DNA of 64,000 nucleotides, taken from positions 3,112,501 through 3,176,500 of the forward strand of contig CANUEZ040000193.1 of assembly GCA_948099385.1 (NCBI GenBank), written 5' to 3'. Each line of letters begins with the position of its first letter. The first letter of the stretch is position 1. Origin of the DNA: Fasciola hepatica (lineage: Eukaryota; Platyhelminthes; Trematoda; Plagiorchiida; Fasciolidae). The position numbers and the translations under genes were made by a program. A model generated the notes under the pieces. It was not told where the DNA came from and ran no database searches. It worked only from the letters and a program-made list of their open reading frames with translations. This document shows, piece after piece, positions 49,801 through 64,000 of this stretch.

Positions 49801-52800
49801 TGGGATATGTTTGGAATCTGTCATATTTGAAATTGATTGGTTTTTGCCTCATGGGCTGCACAGGTTAAAGATCAGTGATTTAATTCCCAAAGCTTATGCA
49901 GGAGTATATATTACTGAACTTAGGATAATAGAGAATTATAATAAAAGCGTACTATATTAGTTACTTGCTTTCTCAGCTGATGCTCTAACATTTTACCTAT
50001 CAGAAGTTGCTTTGATTTAATAACATCCAACATAAAGCACCTTTATCTAAGAAATGACTGTTGCCGTGTCATGCTTTAGTGGTTCGTTCTCATTTGTTTC
50101 CCCGTCAACAGCATGAGAAACTAAGAGAACACATGTACACGGAAGAGTTGACATTGATTCTGGCGGTGAAGATAACATCTCAGTGAGAGACGAATGACCT
50201 GTCAATGTTTACTGGTTTGGTCAGAAAAAAGCATCGATTCATTTCAAACCTCGAAATCTGGGGGCATAATCACCTTATTGTCAATCGGTCCAACACTAAC
50301 TTTTACTGCAGGAGCGTATAAAATTGGGTTACTCTCACGTTACAGTGGTTTGGCCATAAGCATACTATTGCAATTGAGGTGCGGAAAAAGAACGAATATG
50401 ATGACTGAATTGTCGCTTTTGAAGAGACTGTTTTCATGTAGCAAGTTGTCCAGATTCACTGTGTGCCATCTGATGGTAACGTAACCAATTTATGTAATTT
50501 ATATATAAGCCAGTAAATTAAGGTACACAATTTTGATGATTTTTGCCTACGTAAAACGAGTTGGTGTACTATATGATCTTTTCACCAGTGTTAGAAAATA
50601 CCACTTATATCATCTTACCCGTGAATGCAAGTCATTCACCGTGGTATTCTTCAAGAATGGACGAGTTTCGCGTCTACCATGGGTTTCTTTTGCTATTACT
50701 GATAATAACGTATTCTACTGTACTGAGGAAAAAGCATTATTTTAACCCTGAATAACTTATAGCTGGTTTACAGTTATTTATTGTTGTGCAAGAGCTTTCT
50801 TATTAAACAGGAGGCAGTTTTCAACCATGAACCCGATTATTGGGATGAAGAGAGCCATTTGCAGCTCTAACCTTTAAAGCAGTTCTGTTACCCAGGTGAC
50901 GGAGGAGTTTTCTCTGCTAACCAATCTGTCAGTCGGTGGTTTACAACTTGTGTCGATGGACGACCAACCGCAAACTTTGTCGGGAACTGTATTCCAGACA
51001 TAAAAAGGCTGCTGGAATTAATGAAGGTAAGGTTTGCTTCCCTGAACAGCTAGTAATATAAAACTCAGCTGATAGACCAAATGTCCGCTAAAATGTGTGG
51101 CTCGACTGCAAATACTGGTTAGAACCCGACAGATACGGAAGCAAGTGGTGCTATTTCTTTTATTTCGGTAGTCTGCGTGGGCAGTATTTCCCAAGGATAT
51201 TTTTACTGGGGAAGAAAATAAACAAAAGAAGGACTTTTTTCCTGTCGTGAAATAACCACAATGCAATAAATTGTATATTGATGAGAACACGGGGTACATC
51301 ACAATTTAATCGGATTTGAAGCGCTTTTTAGTAAAAGTGAATGTGATCCTTTTACTACTTTCATTTATTTTACGGAAATGTACTGCTTTTCCAGGAGGAA
51401 TTGGTAGTCAGTCAGGGGCTGCAGAATGACGAAGTGACCTACGGTGGGAGCAATCCATATCCAAATGTCTTTATTTCAATTCCAAGTAGATGATCATTTG
51501 ACCCGCGTCGGGAAAAATATTCAGCGTTTATGTCTCATATCTAATTTGACTTCAGCAGAAGCATATTATCTGAGAGCACTAACCAAAAACAGAATTTCGA
51601 AAGCCAAAACTGGGCCCGACACACAATTCTGTTCACTAGAACAAGGAAGAAAAAGCTCCTTATCACACCTGACGTACTGACGTTTTATGCTGTTCTCCAC
51701 TCCCATTTTCGGAGTCTGGTTGTCACTTATCTCTAAAAGTGGTGCGGGTCTTTGTGGTTATGTACACCTTCCACTGCAAGCAGACTCGAGCATGTAGTAA
51801 AAATCGAATGAAATGTATAAAAAATGGTGAACCCTTGTAATTCAAGTGGATAAAGCCCTTTACTAGGCAGTGCTTGTGCCGAGCTACTTGTTTTCAACAG
51901 TCAGTCACTTTTCTCGAATGAACAATTCATATGAATGTGATTGAAAACAGAAGTCCGCATGCCATACGCCACTAAATCACTGGTTCTTTCCAAGCTGATT
52001 TTGTTATCAAATAATCGTCTGTCTATCTTATTGGAAATTTTGAGGATAACTCGACCACAGATAATATACTTCAAGACAGATGGAGCTGCTTCACTTATCA
52101 CCGGTCATGTTTGTGACCCCGAATTAATCAATTCCAGCCGTAGTTGTGATTACAAGCTTTCTCTCTGGCTTCCGAAATGCAGTTAGATTCTCTCGACCAA
52201 AGGAAAGCATGATATGAGGTTAGGTATAACAAACTAGTCTTAGCCGAAAAAGGCCCTTGTTCTCGTTTGGGAAAGTCTCTTTGGAGGGGACAGGGGAATT
52301 TCGTTGGCTGGTGATTGCACATTGGACGAATGTTGGTTGATTGACAGCTGTAGACCTATTGCCATCAGGCTGTTCTGAATGCGGGTGTTTACTTTTCCTA
52401 CGTCATTTTGGATTGCATGTGTGGATGAGATCTCAAATACCGTTGCTTAGAAAGACAGTTGGCAGATGACGATCTGTCTGACAACAGCGTGCACCATTGC
52501 AGGCTGTCAAAAATAATGAGACAGACGTTTTCTATAGTTTGCACTTACGAAATGGTTATACGATTTACTAGTTTATTGTCGTAGTAGATAAAGCTCATCA
52601 ATCACCGGTCAGTTATACTTATAGAACTCTTTACTCACAAGATAATAAAATCACGCAATGAAACTCTGCTCAGTTGAGGTTGTATGACACAATATTATCC
52701 CAAAAGTTCGAATTGGCAAACCCAGAATTAATCGTGAATGAAAGCTGTATATACTCAGGTGCTAAGCTGATGCAAACTACAGAAAGCTAACCCGTAAAAC

Positions 52801-53579
52801 TTGCCGTATTCAAGTATCACTTGATAGTCTGATGAAATGCAATGATGACAATTCTGAACAAGTTAGATACCACAGATTTGCGGTGCTTCAATGTTTTTCG
52901 GTTTGTTATTTAATTTTTTTATGTTTAATTTTGACTCATTCTATCGTATATGAGACATCCTAGAAAACCCAAATGATCAAGTGAGAAAACCGTACGATTG
53001 GGCAGTTTGTATAAAGGTTCTCGATTATCTGCATCGAAAAGCTCAAGTTGTTCTTCTTTGAAAGTATTGCTCACCACAAGGGGTGCGATCAAGATATTTG
53101 ATATCTGATTTAAACTTCCATCACTGTTTTGTCTCTAGATAAGTAGATAAAAGTGGGTCATTCTTTGCATCCCCAAATACTGAGACCAGCTGAGCGTAGT
53201 ATCTCCAGAAAAATCTTGCTTTTGTTTCAACTCAGCTGCCGTACCAGTACTCCATGTATCTCGCGTGCTCCGTTCGATATCGCCAGACCAGTCTGTGTGC
53301 ATCACGCAAGCGTGATATCTACCTGGCCCCATCGACTAAATGAAGAGAAAACAAAGGGAAAATAGTGGGCATTGTACACTTTAACTTTTCACTCTATCAG
53401 TTGTTTACAATGAGACAAGAACAAACAAAACAGAAATTTTATTGATTGAAGTTCAATGAAATTTTCCCACATGAAGAGAAAAATCACGTTTGAGGGCAAC
53501 CCAGGGGTTTTGAAACTCACTCTGCCATTTTGCGCAGGTAGTGAAAGGAATACTGGGCTATTCAAAGGAGTGAGAACGC

Positions 53580-53985
53580 TCGGTGATTGGCAGAGGAGTA
53601 GTTGGGTCTACTGTCAGTGTCAGGGAGTCGGAAACCCACCTGAAAAACACGTCTTTTGCGAGGCTGCAGTCAGCATCCTTCCAGTCCGCGAAGAACGCGC
53701 TTTGTGAACGCTTAACCATGACAAGGCTGGCGTATCCGACGTTGCAGTGCAGTTTCGATGCGTGTGCCCATGAACCGACCGGTCAGTCACACGTCGCTGT
53801 TCGCACTGTCTACTGACAGACAACCTACTGCCTACTCTTCATACCAGCCCGCTAACCAGTCAGACTTATGACATACTGTGGTCCGACTTAACCAGTCACA
53901 TCTGTGCATCGCACTAGACAATCAATAACAGCGCCGTATGTGTCCATCTATTCCTTGTCTCATGCTATATAAAGAATTGGTTTTT
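53580..53985 (+). other. GC-rich patch resembling an RTE 5' region, with TATA-like box
   Basis: Locally GC-richer than its surroundings. The block atgaaccgaccggtcagtca (53769 on) is close to atgaaccgaacgatcagtca in the RTE 5' region (8734 and 18785), and the sequence before it also recalls that region. A TATATAAA box lies at 53966-53973. It may be a diverged 5' fragment of an RTE-type element, or a promoter or LTR remnant. Confidence 0.3.
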
Positions 53986-56900
53986 GGTTACTTCAGAAAA
54001 CAGTTTCCGCACTTTGTTCGTAGATACTTTTCCATGGGGTTTGGACGAGCGAAGAAACACTGACCGGTGATGTACCAAACGTTTGCACATCGATAAAACA
54101 GTTAGCATCTAAGGATTCCATGCAGATGCTTGTGAAGTGGACAATAAAAATAAATGAGTTTGGGGCACGAAGAAGGAAAAAACTAGGAACAATAATGCAT
54201 GTGCTTCCAATACATGCTTCGAGAAATGAGTGCTGATAAGTGCCGTGCTATCCCTGACCGATAGACATAGAGAGATGGATCTCGAGAGCGACTGATACAT
54301 TCACTTTGTGGATTCTAGCTACTTAGTGAGGCTACCTCCATTTATTCTTGTTTACTTTCATTTAAGCCAGCACGGAAAAATTCCCTGACCTTTGGAAGCT
54401 TTTTTCTCACAGTTCGACTGACCACTAATGAAAAATCTACTTTATTAGCTAAAGAAACACGTTCAATTAGGACTAGTGGTTAAAAGAATGCTCGATACCC
54501 TCAGGAACAAATGTGTGACCTTAAACCTTCACTTCACGGCCCAAACCAACCAGCCTGTTGGATGTCTTATCATTTGTCTTTTGAAAACAAAATTAGCGAA
54601 GGCCTTTTATTTAGACTTTTACATATGGAGTTGGATTTAGAGTTTGCCTGACGTTCCGAATCTACAGACGTCCGTTAAAAACATTTTCTGATGGGAAATA
54701 ATTATTTGTATGTTGGACCGATGGGAATTCTGACGCTAGACAAAAACATGAACAATTTGGAGGACAAAATGGTAAATTAAAAGTGTTTTCTGCATCACGG
54801 GTTCTTAGTTCTGGGATACCGGATTGATGGTAGTAAAGAAATAGTGAGAAGATTAATGAATGAACAGAGTCATGAATAATATTTTCTAAGTGAAAAAAGA
54901 GGAACAGTTACTATTATACTACAAAGAGTTTTCTGGGTTTGCGAAATCCAAGAAAAAAGCTTGGGATATCGGGAAAATGGGAAATATCGGAGAACTCACG
55001 TGAACTGGTTTTCACGATAGCCACGGATATTTCTCTAGGGGTATTCTCACCGTTGGATAATAGGATTATAAGCTGTTTCAGGTCATGGAAGGCTCATCAA
55101 CTTTCATTGCACTAGGATTCGTCAAGATGTAGGATTTCCTCTTTTTTCAGAAAACCAAGATCGCTAGATCAGTCGTTGAAGAACTAAAAACCTTAGAGGC
55201 TTGGAACTATTTTTCAAGAAATTTTCTTTAAGTGACAGGCTGCAAGCACAACAGATAACCTTTGTTACATACAGAAAATGGATAAAGAAATAGAACAGCC
55301 GCTAGTAAAATGTCCGAATTTCTAAAATTCAAAGCCGTTTTAGTCTGATACTTGTTATGATGAGCCTAGGTTTTATCAGTCAACATGTTTTTAGTTTCCC
55401 GATTGGAAAAAGAACAAACATTCTGCTAACAACTAGTCAATAGGCTGACCTCTTAGGTAGATGGTTGTTAGACATGAAGTCGGATCATAAGCTTCATTCC
55501 GCAAAAAGCTGAGCACTTTTCATCAGATTCAAAAACAAATAGAAAGACTTCGACGAAGACGATTCTAAAAGTATTCCTCTTGGAAAACCGATCGTTTAAG
55601 CCTCAGTAATAACGGGAATATATCCGAATAATGGTGAGTAACGTGGCGTAATGGGTTATGTGGTAACTGATATCTAAAAATGGCTTTGGTTTGCTTCCAA
55701 GTGGAAAGCCCCTATGAGGCTCTAGGATTCGAAGAAGCTGGCCAACAACCAGTTACATTTATGCATTATCAATGTGAAGACATTTTTGTGACTACAGCAG
55801 TGCTTTTTTCCGTACCAAATGTTGCCTCATGGAAGCCGTATCACTATCATAAAACTGGGGACAGTTAAAGTAAACGAAATTCAAAATAATACGCGTCGTA
55901 AAAATAAAATGTTATTCAATGATGCTCGGAACAGTCAACGGTTTTGGATACACGTTCGATCGATGCACTATTCACTGTCTTGTATCCATGGTATCACGCA
56001 CTCTGAGATTGCGTGCACTCCGGCCCTGATTCTCAATGACCGTAGTCCATTACCACATGTATTGACAGGGTTTCTTATTGATTCGTAGGGATTTATACTC
56101 ATTGCAGCTAACTACATCCGGAATAAAACTTCCCGGTTGCCGCACGGTCGTTCTTAATTTCTCTTTTGTGCACAGCCTCTTACGGGTACAAAAATATTGG
56201 AAAATGGGTAAACAAAAGCATAGGTATTTCGAAGAAGGAGATATTTGTCTGATTAGTTTCTCATGCTACCGTGTATTTTATACAAACACTGTATATTCTT
56301 TATCATCGGAAAATTAGAACAGATAATATGAGATATCTTACGCAAATATAGAGGCCTTATTACTGATTAAGTCGAAAACGGATTCACGTTTGCACTGATA
56401 AATATGACGGTTAAAAACTTGCTTTATTTTCGATTTTGTTGGGAATAAAGTTCGAATTAATTGTCGTGCTGAATACTCAAAGCAAACATACCTTGTAATG
56501 GGGAATGAAACTGGAAAGAAGTCTCCAGCAACCACATTTATTTCTCTGTAGCAATGTAGGAGAACTCTAATGACATGCATCACCGGAAGAAGTACTCCAT
56601 ACGAACGAGACGGTGAGACGAAGACCAAAATTCAATTTATTTTGCACCGGTTTTGGCAGATCATTACTCTACTCCTTCCCACCTAGTGGATATAGTTGAT
56701 TCTTTTCCGGATGTAGATCAGTTCGGTATACTTGTTTCAAAGATTTATTTCCAACTGTTTAAGCACGGTGTACCTGTTTGTGCATGGTAGTCATTATATA
56801 TCTTTTCTATCTTTTACACCCGATCTTACCTCAGCCTGAAGTTTCTACCAAAACTGGAAAGCAAATATGAAGTTCGGAATGTGTGACGCAGTCCACGGTC

Positions 56901-58537
56901 TTCTTATACGAAGAATTGCCAAGATTCATAAAGTAAAGACGAATTATTTCAGGTGTCATTCCTGATGGTTATGTCAATGGTGGCCAAAATTATTTCGGTC
57001 CGGTTCACCACTAAATGGTAAGTGCTCAGATGCCTAAGTAAAAATTCTAACAATAAGTAAAATATTTTGCATCGACAATGGACTTTCTAGTTTTGGCTCA
57101 TTGATTTTAACTTACACACCTTCTTCAGCGTCAAAGATGTTTCATTCCAGCCTCTGGCCATTTAAATTCAACTCTTCATACAAAGAAAACGACGCTATGT
57201 AGAGCAAAACCCACGAGGTTGCAGTTAAGTTCCTGATCGCTCTATCCGGTGGCGATTTCAGTAATAATAAAATCACCCCACAAATCACAACGGCCCAACT
57301 GGTAATGACGATTTACGGATACCCTTTTTTAGGCTGTTACCGGTGTCACTAAGCTATCGCGTTGTGATCCAACCAAGCGACTGCGATGATCTAGTTTTAT
57401 AATTGTCTTGACATCTTGTTCTGTAATTCAGCTTCTGTGAAAAAAGCGCATTTTTTTAATACTGTGAGCGAAAGCAGCAGATGAGATTATGAGATTGATT
57501 AGCTTCTAGAATTGAGCATAACGTGAATATCTTTTCAACAAATATATACTGAGATAAAACCGCGGAGTTTTTCCTGTATCAGCCGCTAGTCGAGATGCAG
57601 AGCACTAATTGCGGAACACACGGTGCCTTCAATTGTGTTCCAGATTCGAATTCTTTTCCCCAAAAAGCGATTTGTTGTTAAATTCTGTTGATACTGTTGT
57701 GTATTTAAGCCCAAAGTACAAAAATATGGCACTGTGGGAATTCTCTTGTGTGTGAATTGTGAAATCGCCAAGCATTTTTGGTACATTTCTAACAGACTAA
57801 TTACAGTCTACCAGTGCGTCATACGAACAATTCCATGGACGTTACATCACGCAATATCAGCATGACCTGATGTCATATTATCTTTCGATAATAGTGGAGG
57901 TACAATTTCTCAGCAAGAGCTTCATGTCCAGTTAGAGGCTGCCATTTCGGAAAAGTAACCGACATCTTTGATAGGATTCTAATCGGAGATAGAAGGAGCT
58001 ACAGTAAACCTCAGTGACCGACGGACCACAGCCAGTTCAACATAAAATCCTGCTTACACGGCTTTTCTGATTTATTCAGCACATCCATAGTGAGGTCCCC
58101 TGTGGACAGCCGGAGTGCAAATAATACTGGGTGCTGTTTAGGCGTATTAATCATCGGACGTCACTAGGTCAATCCCAAATGTTCGGTGCTGTTGCTAAAG
58201 CTGTTGCGTCGTTTGATGATTATTTTGAGTACAACTGTGTCATCTGTTACGAATCGTCAGATAGCCAATAAGCTTTAGCCACATCTCATGGATTGAACAG
58301 TTATTACTGAATCGCACTTTGTCCCTCAAGATTATCGATGAGTTTGCCTTGCCAAAAATACTTACCTTTAAATCATTTTACAGTGAAAGTATTTGCTTCG
58401 TTACTATACAAAATTATTAAACCTAATGAAAATATTCTGATGGAAGGCGAATACAGTTTACTCTTTCCCACTTATACGACACACATAAATGCCGTCTTCT
58501 TCCTGCCTCGCTAAACGGGATAAGTGTGTTGAGTTTC

Positions 58538-58540
<3 letters not shown>

Positions 58541-58627
<87 letters not shown>
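58541..58627. repeat. (TA)n microsatellite
   Basis: Uninterrupted TA tract of about 87 bp, the longest pure one in the window. Confidence 0.97.
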
Positions 58628-58629
<2 letters not shown>

Positions 58630-60098
58630 TCACCCAGAGATTCGAAAAAGGGCAATCCTTGACTAGTTGTAAAAGAGTAACAACAGGTGGATGGATTACC
58701 TGTATTTGATAGTTTAATTTCAGTTATGAACATATCACAAGATCGACTGAGTTTACTCCGATATGTCCTTTCATCATTAAAAATGTCGTAGTATAGCAGT
58801 CTACGGATGCAACCTAGGTCAGTTGTTTGTAGGATATGGTTCCCCACTGCAACTCATGGGAACGTTTTGAACTACCGCTTTTCTCGGCATTTCGTGCCCG
58901 TCCAGATCTAAATACACCTAATACAACCCCTCTGGAGGCTAGTTTCGACTAAGCCTAGTGATTTTAAGATGAATACTCTCGTCCAAGGACGCTTTGCAAA
59001 TCTATACTGAGAAACAAGCAATTGAATTCATTCTATTCTGTTCATGTTATGTACGTATATATGGTTCAACAGTGACAGTTACAATTGTAGGAACCAAACA
59101 CACTAAATTTAGTGCTACTGAAAAACACCTGACCGGAAGAAATTTCCTGCATTCTCTGATCCGACATTTTATTCCTTCAGAAGCGGATCACGTGTGATGT
59201 AAACAAATGACCGATACTATCGCACTTTTACGTTCTCCTTCCTTCCTGAGAAAAACCATAAATCTCAGGCATACTCGATCTCTGACCAGAGGTGTTTCAT
59301 AAAGAAAACTAATATATGCTTTGTGCGTGCATAAGTTTACGACAAACATTCAAATTATCTGGGTTTCAAAAATTAGAAAAATAAACTCTATCACTTGTTT
59401 CATTATGAAGCAAATGGAAATAAGACGCCTGCTTAGGTTGTTTTTAAAGCAGTTTATTATTTTTATCATCGGTGACTCGGTACACATGAGGGAATTACAT
59501 GAATGCAGAAGACTATTGCCTCGGTGACGTAGCGAATAAATACCAATAAACTTTCAGTAATGATATCTGGTGGAGATAAGGATTACGTCACGGTAAGCCA
59601 CTTTCATGGAAATCCGAGAATCCACTTAAACGTTATTATTTTCGGCCAAGATCTTTCTGGACGCAATTCTTTACAGAAAATGAATTGTTGCGGATTGGGT
59701 AAAAAGCAACCATTGTATATATGTTTTCGTTCTGGGCCAGCCACCTGAAGAAATAAAGTTTACTTATTCTCATTAAAAAGGCATGTATTGATCTGAAATT
59801 AGGTTAGCAGATTTACAAGGTATGGCATACAGAATAAAATGACAAAAGTTGGTGATATTTTCCGGTTCCTAATTTTTGAGGACCGTTATTCTGCTAATAC
59901 GATTTTCCATTGATAAGACGAATTTGTTTATACACCAGAATCTCTTCATGTCTTAAATTTATCCGTTACAACTTTTTCATACACATTGCCTAAAAATCAG
60001 TAACATATGTTTCTAAAATTCCTCCAAATCATGGTTAGTCATCGCTTTTACAAGTAAGTCAAGTACATTTCAAGAAAATCGAGTTTTCTATGCACAGT

Positions 60099-60335
60099 TT
60101 GACCCCCAATCAGCGCTCTAAGGGATATCTGAAGAGAATTCAGTCCCTGAGAATACTATCAAAGAAACAACAGGGCTGTCAGCCTTGTTTTCTTAGGTGT
60201 TCGTTTCAGAACATTGCATTGAATTCGATACAGACAATGAATTTGAATTCATCTGCAAATCAGTCAGTAAGAGCTGGATTATTTGAGCATATATTGGAGG
60301 CGTTCAAATCAACACATGAATCAAAACCGGACTGA
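60099..60335 (+). CDS. Weak coding-exon candidate, unidentified
   Basis: A frame of about 78 codons follows a possible acceptor (tttctatgcacag). It is basic at the start (RSKGYLKRIQSLRILSKKQQ) and ends VRAGLFEHILEAFKSTHES before TGA. A gtaaga donor-like site at 60269 may instead end an exon there. The family is not recognised. Confidence 0.22.
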   Translation: MTPNQRSKGYLKRIQSLRILSKKQQGCQPCFLRCSFQNIALNSIQTMNLNSSANQSVRAGLFEHILEAFKSTHESKPD

Positions 60336-60520
60336 AATGAGTGCACTTTTTCGACTTAAGAACAGACTGTCCCAAATTTCTGAGTACTGCTCATTCTGCG
60401 CAGAGTTTATTCTTCTTTATGAGTTTTGTTGATCGGTTTTGACTAAATATTTCCTTTTTCGCACCATCCCACTTCGGGCTGCAGAAGTAAACTATTGCAC
60501 GATATTATCTGCGTATAACC

Positions 60521-60590
60521 AGTGGTGGAGTGCTTGTCTGCTTTACTCTTCCACCGTTCAGGTTAGAGGTTTGAGCCCTGCCACCGCCGG
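60521..60590 (+). repeat. tRNA-like SINE fragment
   Basis: GGTTTGAGCCC (60569-60579) resembles box B and GTGGTGGAGTGC (60522-60533) could be box A. The sequence after it (ccaccgccgg...ctttggcgac) faintly recalls that after the 7.4 kb SINE. Degenerate. Confidence 0.3.
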
Positions 60591-63500
60591 TTACTTTGGC
60601 GACAGATAGTAATCCAGTGTCTTTCGATTCAATAATCACACCTAACCTATTGGGATCTTATATGGGTCTCCTCTCCAGTTTTCCGGATCTGATAGCTGGC
60701 TATTTCTGATAGTGCAGTGAACTTTTCGTGCTATGGAATGAACCCCGTCTATTGCCATCACAGGCGATGATGTAATAAAATATGTGCCACAGGAAATAGC
60801 AACAAACCAGTACAGAAGTGACGTATGTTTTAATCTGAGATGAAGGTAGCAAGCACGTGAGTTGACTTACGGCGGTCTACTTGGAAAGAAAATAGCAGAA
60901 TCATTGCCATAAGTGTGAAGGATTTTATTAGGAGCTAAATATTTGCAAAGCAAAATAGGATATTGAGAAGGAATTTAGATAATCTTCAGTACTTAGTCCC
61001 CGTCGATTCAATGAGGATTCGGAATCATTATTGAAATGATCCTGGCTGAGATTGTTGCACTAACATTTTTCAAGTGAGAAAAATCATGCGAAGAGGTTTT
61101 CAACACTTATCAAACGTAAAAGCGTGAAACAGTTGAAAGATCGTCATCAAGAATCTCAAGCACGGAGGACAGATTTAAACCTTGTCACAGACGGTCATCT
61201 CCGCATTCCGCAGCATTCAACTCGACCCCAACCCTTTACTGAATTGGGGCACCATTCATGTATAACAGGCAAAATGAAAATACCAAAAATGCCATCATTT
61301 ATTAGGCTTAACTGGGTAGGGCTAGGAGCGCTTATTTGCCAGACAAGACACGAGATATACTTCTCCTCGGAGAATGAACACAAAAATGAACAGTTTCTGC
61401 AATGACAAAGAAGCTGCAATATGTTTCTCAGCAAATTTGCTAGTGAGGGTGGAAGCACTAGACAGCTAATTCGTAGTTGGAAAGTTGACGTAAAACATTC
61501 CGATGCAAACAAAGATGAGTCGTTGATAATGATGCTATGTGCAAAGCTGTCAGAACGGGGTCTTCATTGGTTGGTTTCCCTCAACTGCGGGAAAAAAGTA
61601 ATTTAAAACTGCAACCGGTAGTAACTTTGTGAAGCAAAAATGCATACTACGATTGTAAAATTCTGGAAGTTCCACAGCATGAAACAAGGATAATCAAATT
61701 GTTGCTTTATCTCAACTCCTAGCACACAGCGTAGGAATCTGTATTCTTGGATATTTGTTTTGACAAACAATTCACTTTCTCTTTTCCTCCTAATTGAATC
61801 AATGGGTAACTTGGAAATTATGAAAGCTTCGCTCAGGCATTTGGGAGAATCTGAAAATTACCCAAGCTCTCGGTCATTTACATTGAAAAGATGATCAGTG
61901 CTCCAGTGGACTTCTTGAATGGTACTCACATTCTATTGTGCGGAAGGAAATACACATGGTGAAGGTGATCTTTTTCGGTTATATGACGTATATTTGTTGG
62001 TGGGCAGACTAGATGCATTATTTTCTGAGACGGAAGTGGCAATAGTCACTGGGGAAGAGAGACATACGGGATACCTAGCCACCACCGCTGAAGGTCACTA
62101 CTACCAGAACCGTTTTCTCTAAGGAAAGTAAGCAAAATTCAGAATAAGGTTTAAAAGCATGTTGTTTTAACAAACCAGTTGTCAGGCCTAAACTGTATCA
62201 GTGAAAAGCAGTTGTTGAATCAAAAAGCAAAACACCATGGGGAGTTTAGCGAATATGAGGTAGATTCCGCAATTATTGTTAGTAATAAAGCTTCAAAGAT
62301 GAAAAGATCCCAAATGACGGAACAAACAATATTACATTTAATTACAGTGAATAATTTATCAAATATTTTAACGGTCACAAAACAAAGGAATTTTGGTATA
62401 CACCACAATCCCCAAATTTAACTGTTAAATGAAACCACGTAGAGCTCTGTGCCTTAAATATAGATTCATTTAGATGGGTCACACTGAAGACTGTAAGGCA
62501 CTTTACGAAGGACTTCTTTCGACACACTTGTTCAACTATGTTTATATTCCAAAGGGAATGAACTGATGTATGACCAACTGTTGGTACACGAGCAAAGATT
62601 ACCAAAAATATAGGCTCGAAAATATGTCTTTTGATGAAGGTGGGATTGTCCAATTTTAGAAGGAAAATGTTTTTTTCTGGCCTTCAGTCTTGAAAACGGA
62701 ACTTGGAAGGGTGCCGCATTCAGAGTGCCCGCCTCGGCATGATTATTTGGACCTAGCTCTTAGAAGGATGGAATGATGTAGATAATTCTTGTCACACAAT
62801 GGTATAAATACGTGAAAGTAATATTGATATTATTGTAGATGATGAAATGATCAATCTCCCTAAAATCCCTCGTTTTGACTGAACCTTTCTTTGTGATTGT
62901 GGTTGATATGGTCATGATTGTTTCCGACAAGATGATAAGTGAACGTAGTAGATTCTTTTAAAATTTCGTCTGGTTTTGGATAACGTATCTGGAAATCGTA
63001 CCAGAGTAGTCTTGCATGAGTTTTTCTGGAAACCTGTAAGCTCTCAATAAAGACTATGATTTCCTAGTCAGCTTTGTTCTGATTAAAACGATCCCTCGGT
63101 ACATAATAATGGCAACGTATGTGCAGCCAAACGGCGGTGTTAGAAAACGAGATACCTGCAAACGTTAGGTTGACCAAATACATTTATGCATGCGGTGTGT
63201 CTGAGTCCGTTTTGACAGCAAATGTTATGCGAAATGTATCATCTTGTCGCTATTCTGATAAGTGATTCCATAGTAAAAACATGCTGGAATTTATAGGGAT
63301 CATGGGGAAAAGATTTTCTGTGTTGAATTGTTGATCATAAAACGTAACCGATCATGGTACCATCACAAATCATAGATGCACCTTGCAGCTGTTGAACCCA
63401 GTTTTTGAGCGGTTCTCAGCAGCACAAGTTCACCGACCAGTTCATCTTGGAACTAAAAACTGTGATGCATCTTTGAAGTTCACAGACGTTTTGACTAAGG

Positions 63501-64000
63501 TGTTCAAGTGGAATCTGAACGGTTTGTTTAACATTTATACCAAATAATAAAGGGTTTAGTGGACAGGGAGTTTAAATAGGGTTTGGTGCACGAGAAGTGC
63601 TGTTGTTTGTTTACAAGGAAGAAATAATTGCACAGTGCACTCACAATTTTCAACGTTGAATACTGTTTTCATACCTTAGGACGAATCATTTCATCACTAG
63701 CATGTATCGCCTGCTGATCGTATTGAGTATATTTATGCACTCAAATTTCTGGGGAGCATTTACATCTCACTAATATGTCCCATTTGAGTACTTTTTGTCG
63801 AATTTTTGAGTTGTGATGTACATTTCTAAAGTGCTAAATTTTAACAGTCTACCGATTTCTAGCCTTTATTTTGCAAACCTTTCAACACAGAGAAAAGTAG
63901 GCAGTTCCAAATAACACATTATGGTTTCCATCAGTCACCATCACTCCTAAGTACACCATCGAGCCAACCTGGCGATGATCGTGATTGTTGTTGTACAACC

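Larger units (their letters stand above)
44579..53579. other. Mostly unassigned AT-rich DNA
   Basis: Contains two tRNA-like fragments (45.8 and 46.8 kb) and many short open frames with no coding signature. No retroelement motif could be read on either strand. Confidence 0.45.
53986..64000. other. Mostly unassigned AT-rich DNA
   Basis: Contains the long (TA)n tract at 58.54 kb, a weak exon candidate at 60.1 kb and a tRNA-like fragment at 60.55 kb. The remaining open frames are short and not recognised. Confidence 0.45.

Overview
The window looks like part of a flatworm nuclear genome, most likely a digenean trematode and plausibly a schistosomatid. It is AT-rich and has no long intact reading frame, no bacterial or phage gene and no rRNA. 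Its recognisable content is remnants of retroelement groups well known from schistosomes: RTE (SR2-like), CR1 (SR/Perere-like) and Penelope. It also has several (TA)n tracts, tRNA-like SINE fragments and a few small exon-like frames beside splice-like signals. Host and families were assigned from remembered family motifs; no search was run.

Layout. 0-7.4 kb: AT-rich non-coding DNA with two (TA)n tracts. 7.4-8.05 kb: three tRNA-like SINE fragments, two of them facing each other. 8.4-12.4 kb: a nearly full-length but dead RTE element (5' region, AP-endonuclease, reverse transcriptase, 3' tail running into (TA)n). 13.2-14.1 kb: a CR1-like reverse transcriptase remnant. 15.9-16.8 kb: a more GC-rich unidentified patch. 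18.5-21.96 kb: a second copy of the same dead RTE, at a constant offset of 10,051 bp, cut off abruptly at its 3' side. 22-31.7 kb: mostly unassigned, with weak exon candidates. 31.77-33.58 kb: two diverged direct copies of a roughly 0.8 kb repeat. 37.88-38.02 kb: a short inverted repeat. 39.2-41.3 kb: a Penelope-like composite with two near-identical 570 bp arms in inverted orientation around a head-to-head N-terminal fragment and C-terminal fragment. 42.69-42.98 kb: a second, diverged Penelope 3' fragment. 43.7-44.6 kb: the best host-gene candidate, with two exon-like frames and a polyadenylation signal on the + strand. 45-64 kb: largely unassigned, with SINE-like pieces, an RTE-5'-like GC-rich patch at 53.5-54.0 kb and a long (TA)n at 58.54 kb.

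The most informative structures are the inverted Penelope composite, whose arms share the same lesions, and the duplicated RTE pseudogene, whose 3' truncation and shared inactivating changes point to DNA-level duplication or conversion rather than two insertions. No host gene could be assembled, so most of the window is best read as intron or intergenic DNA.
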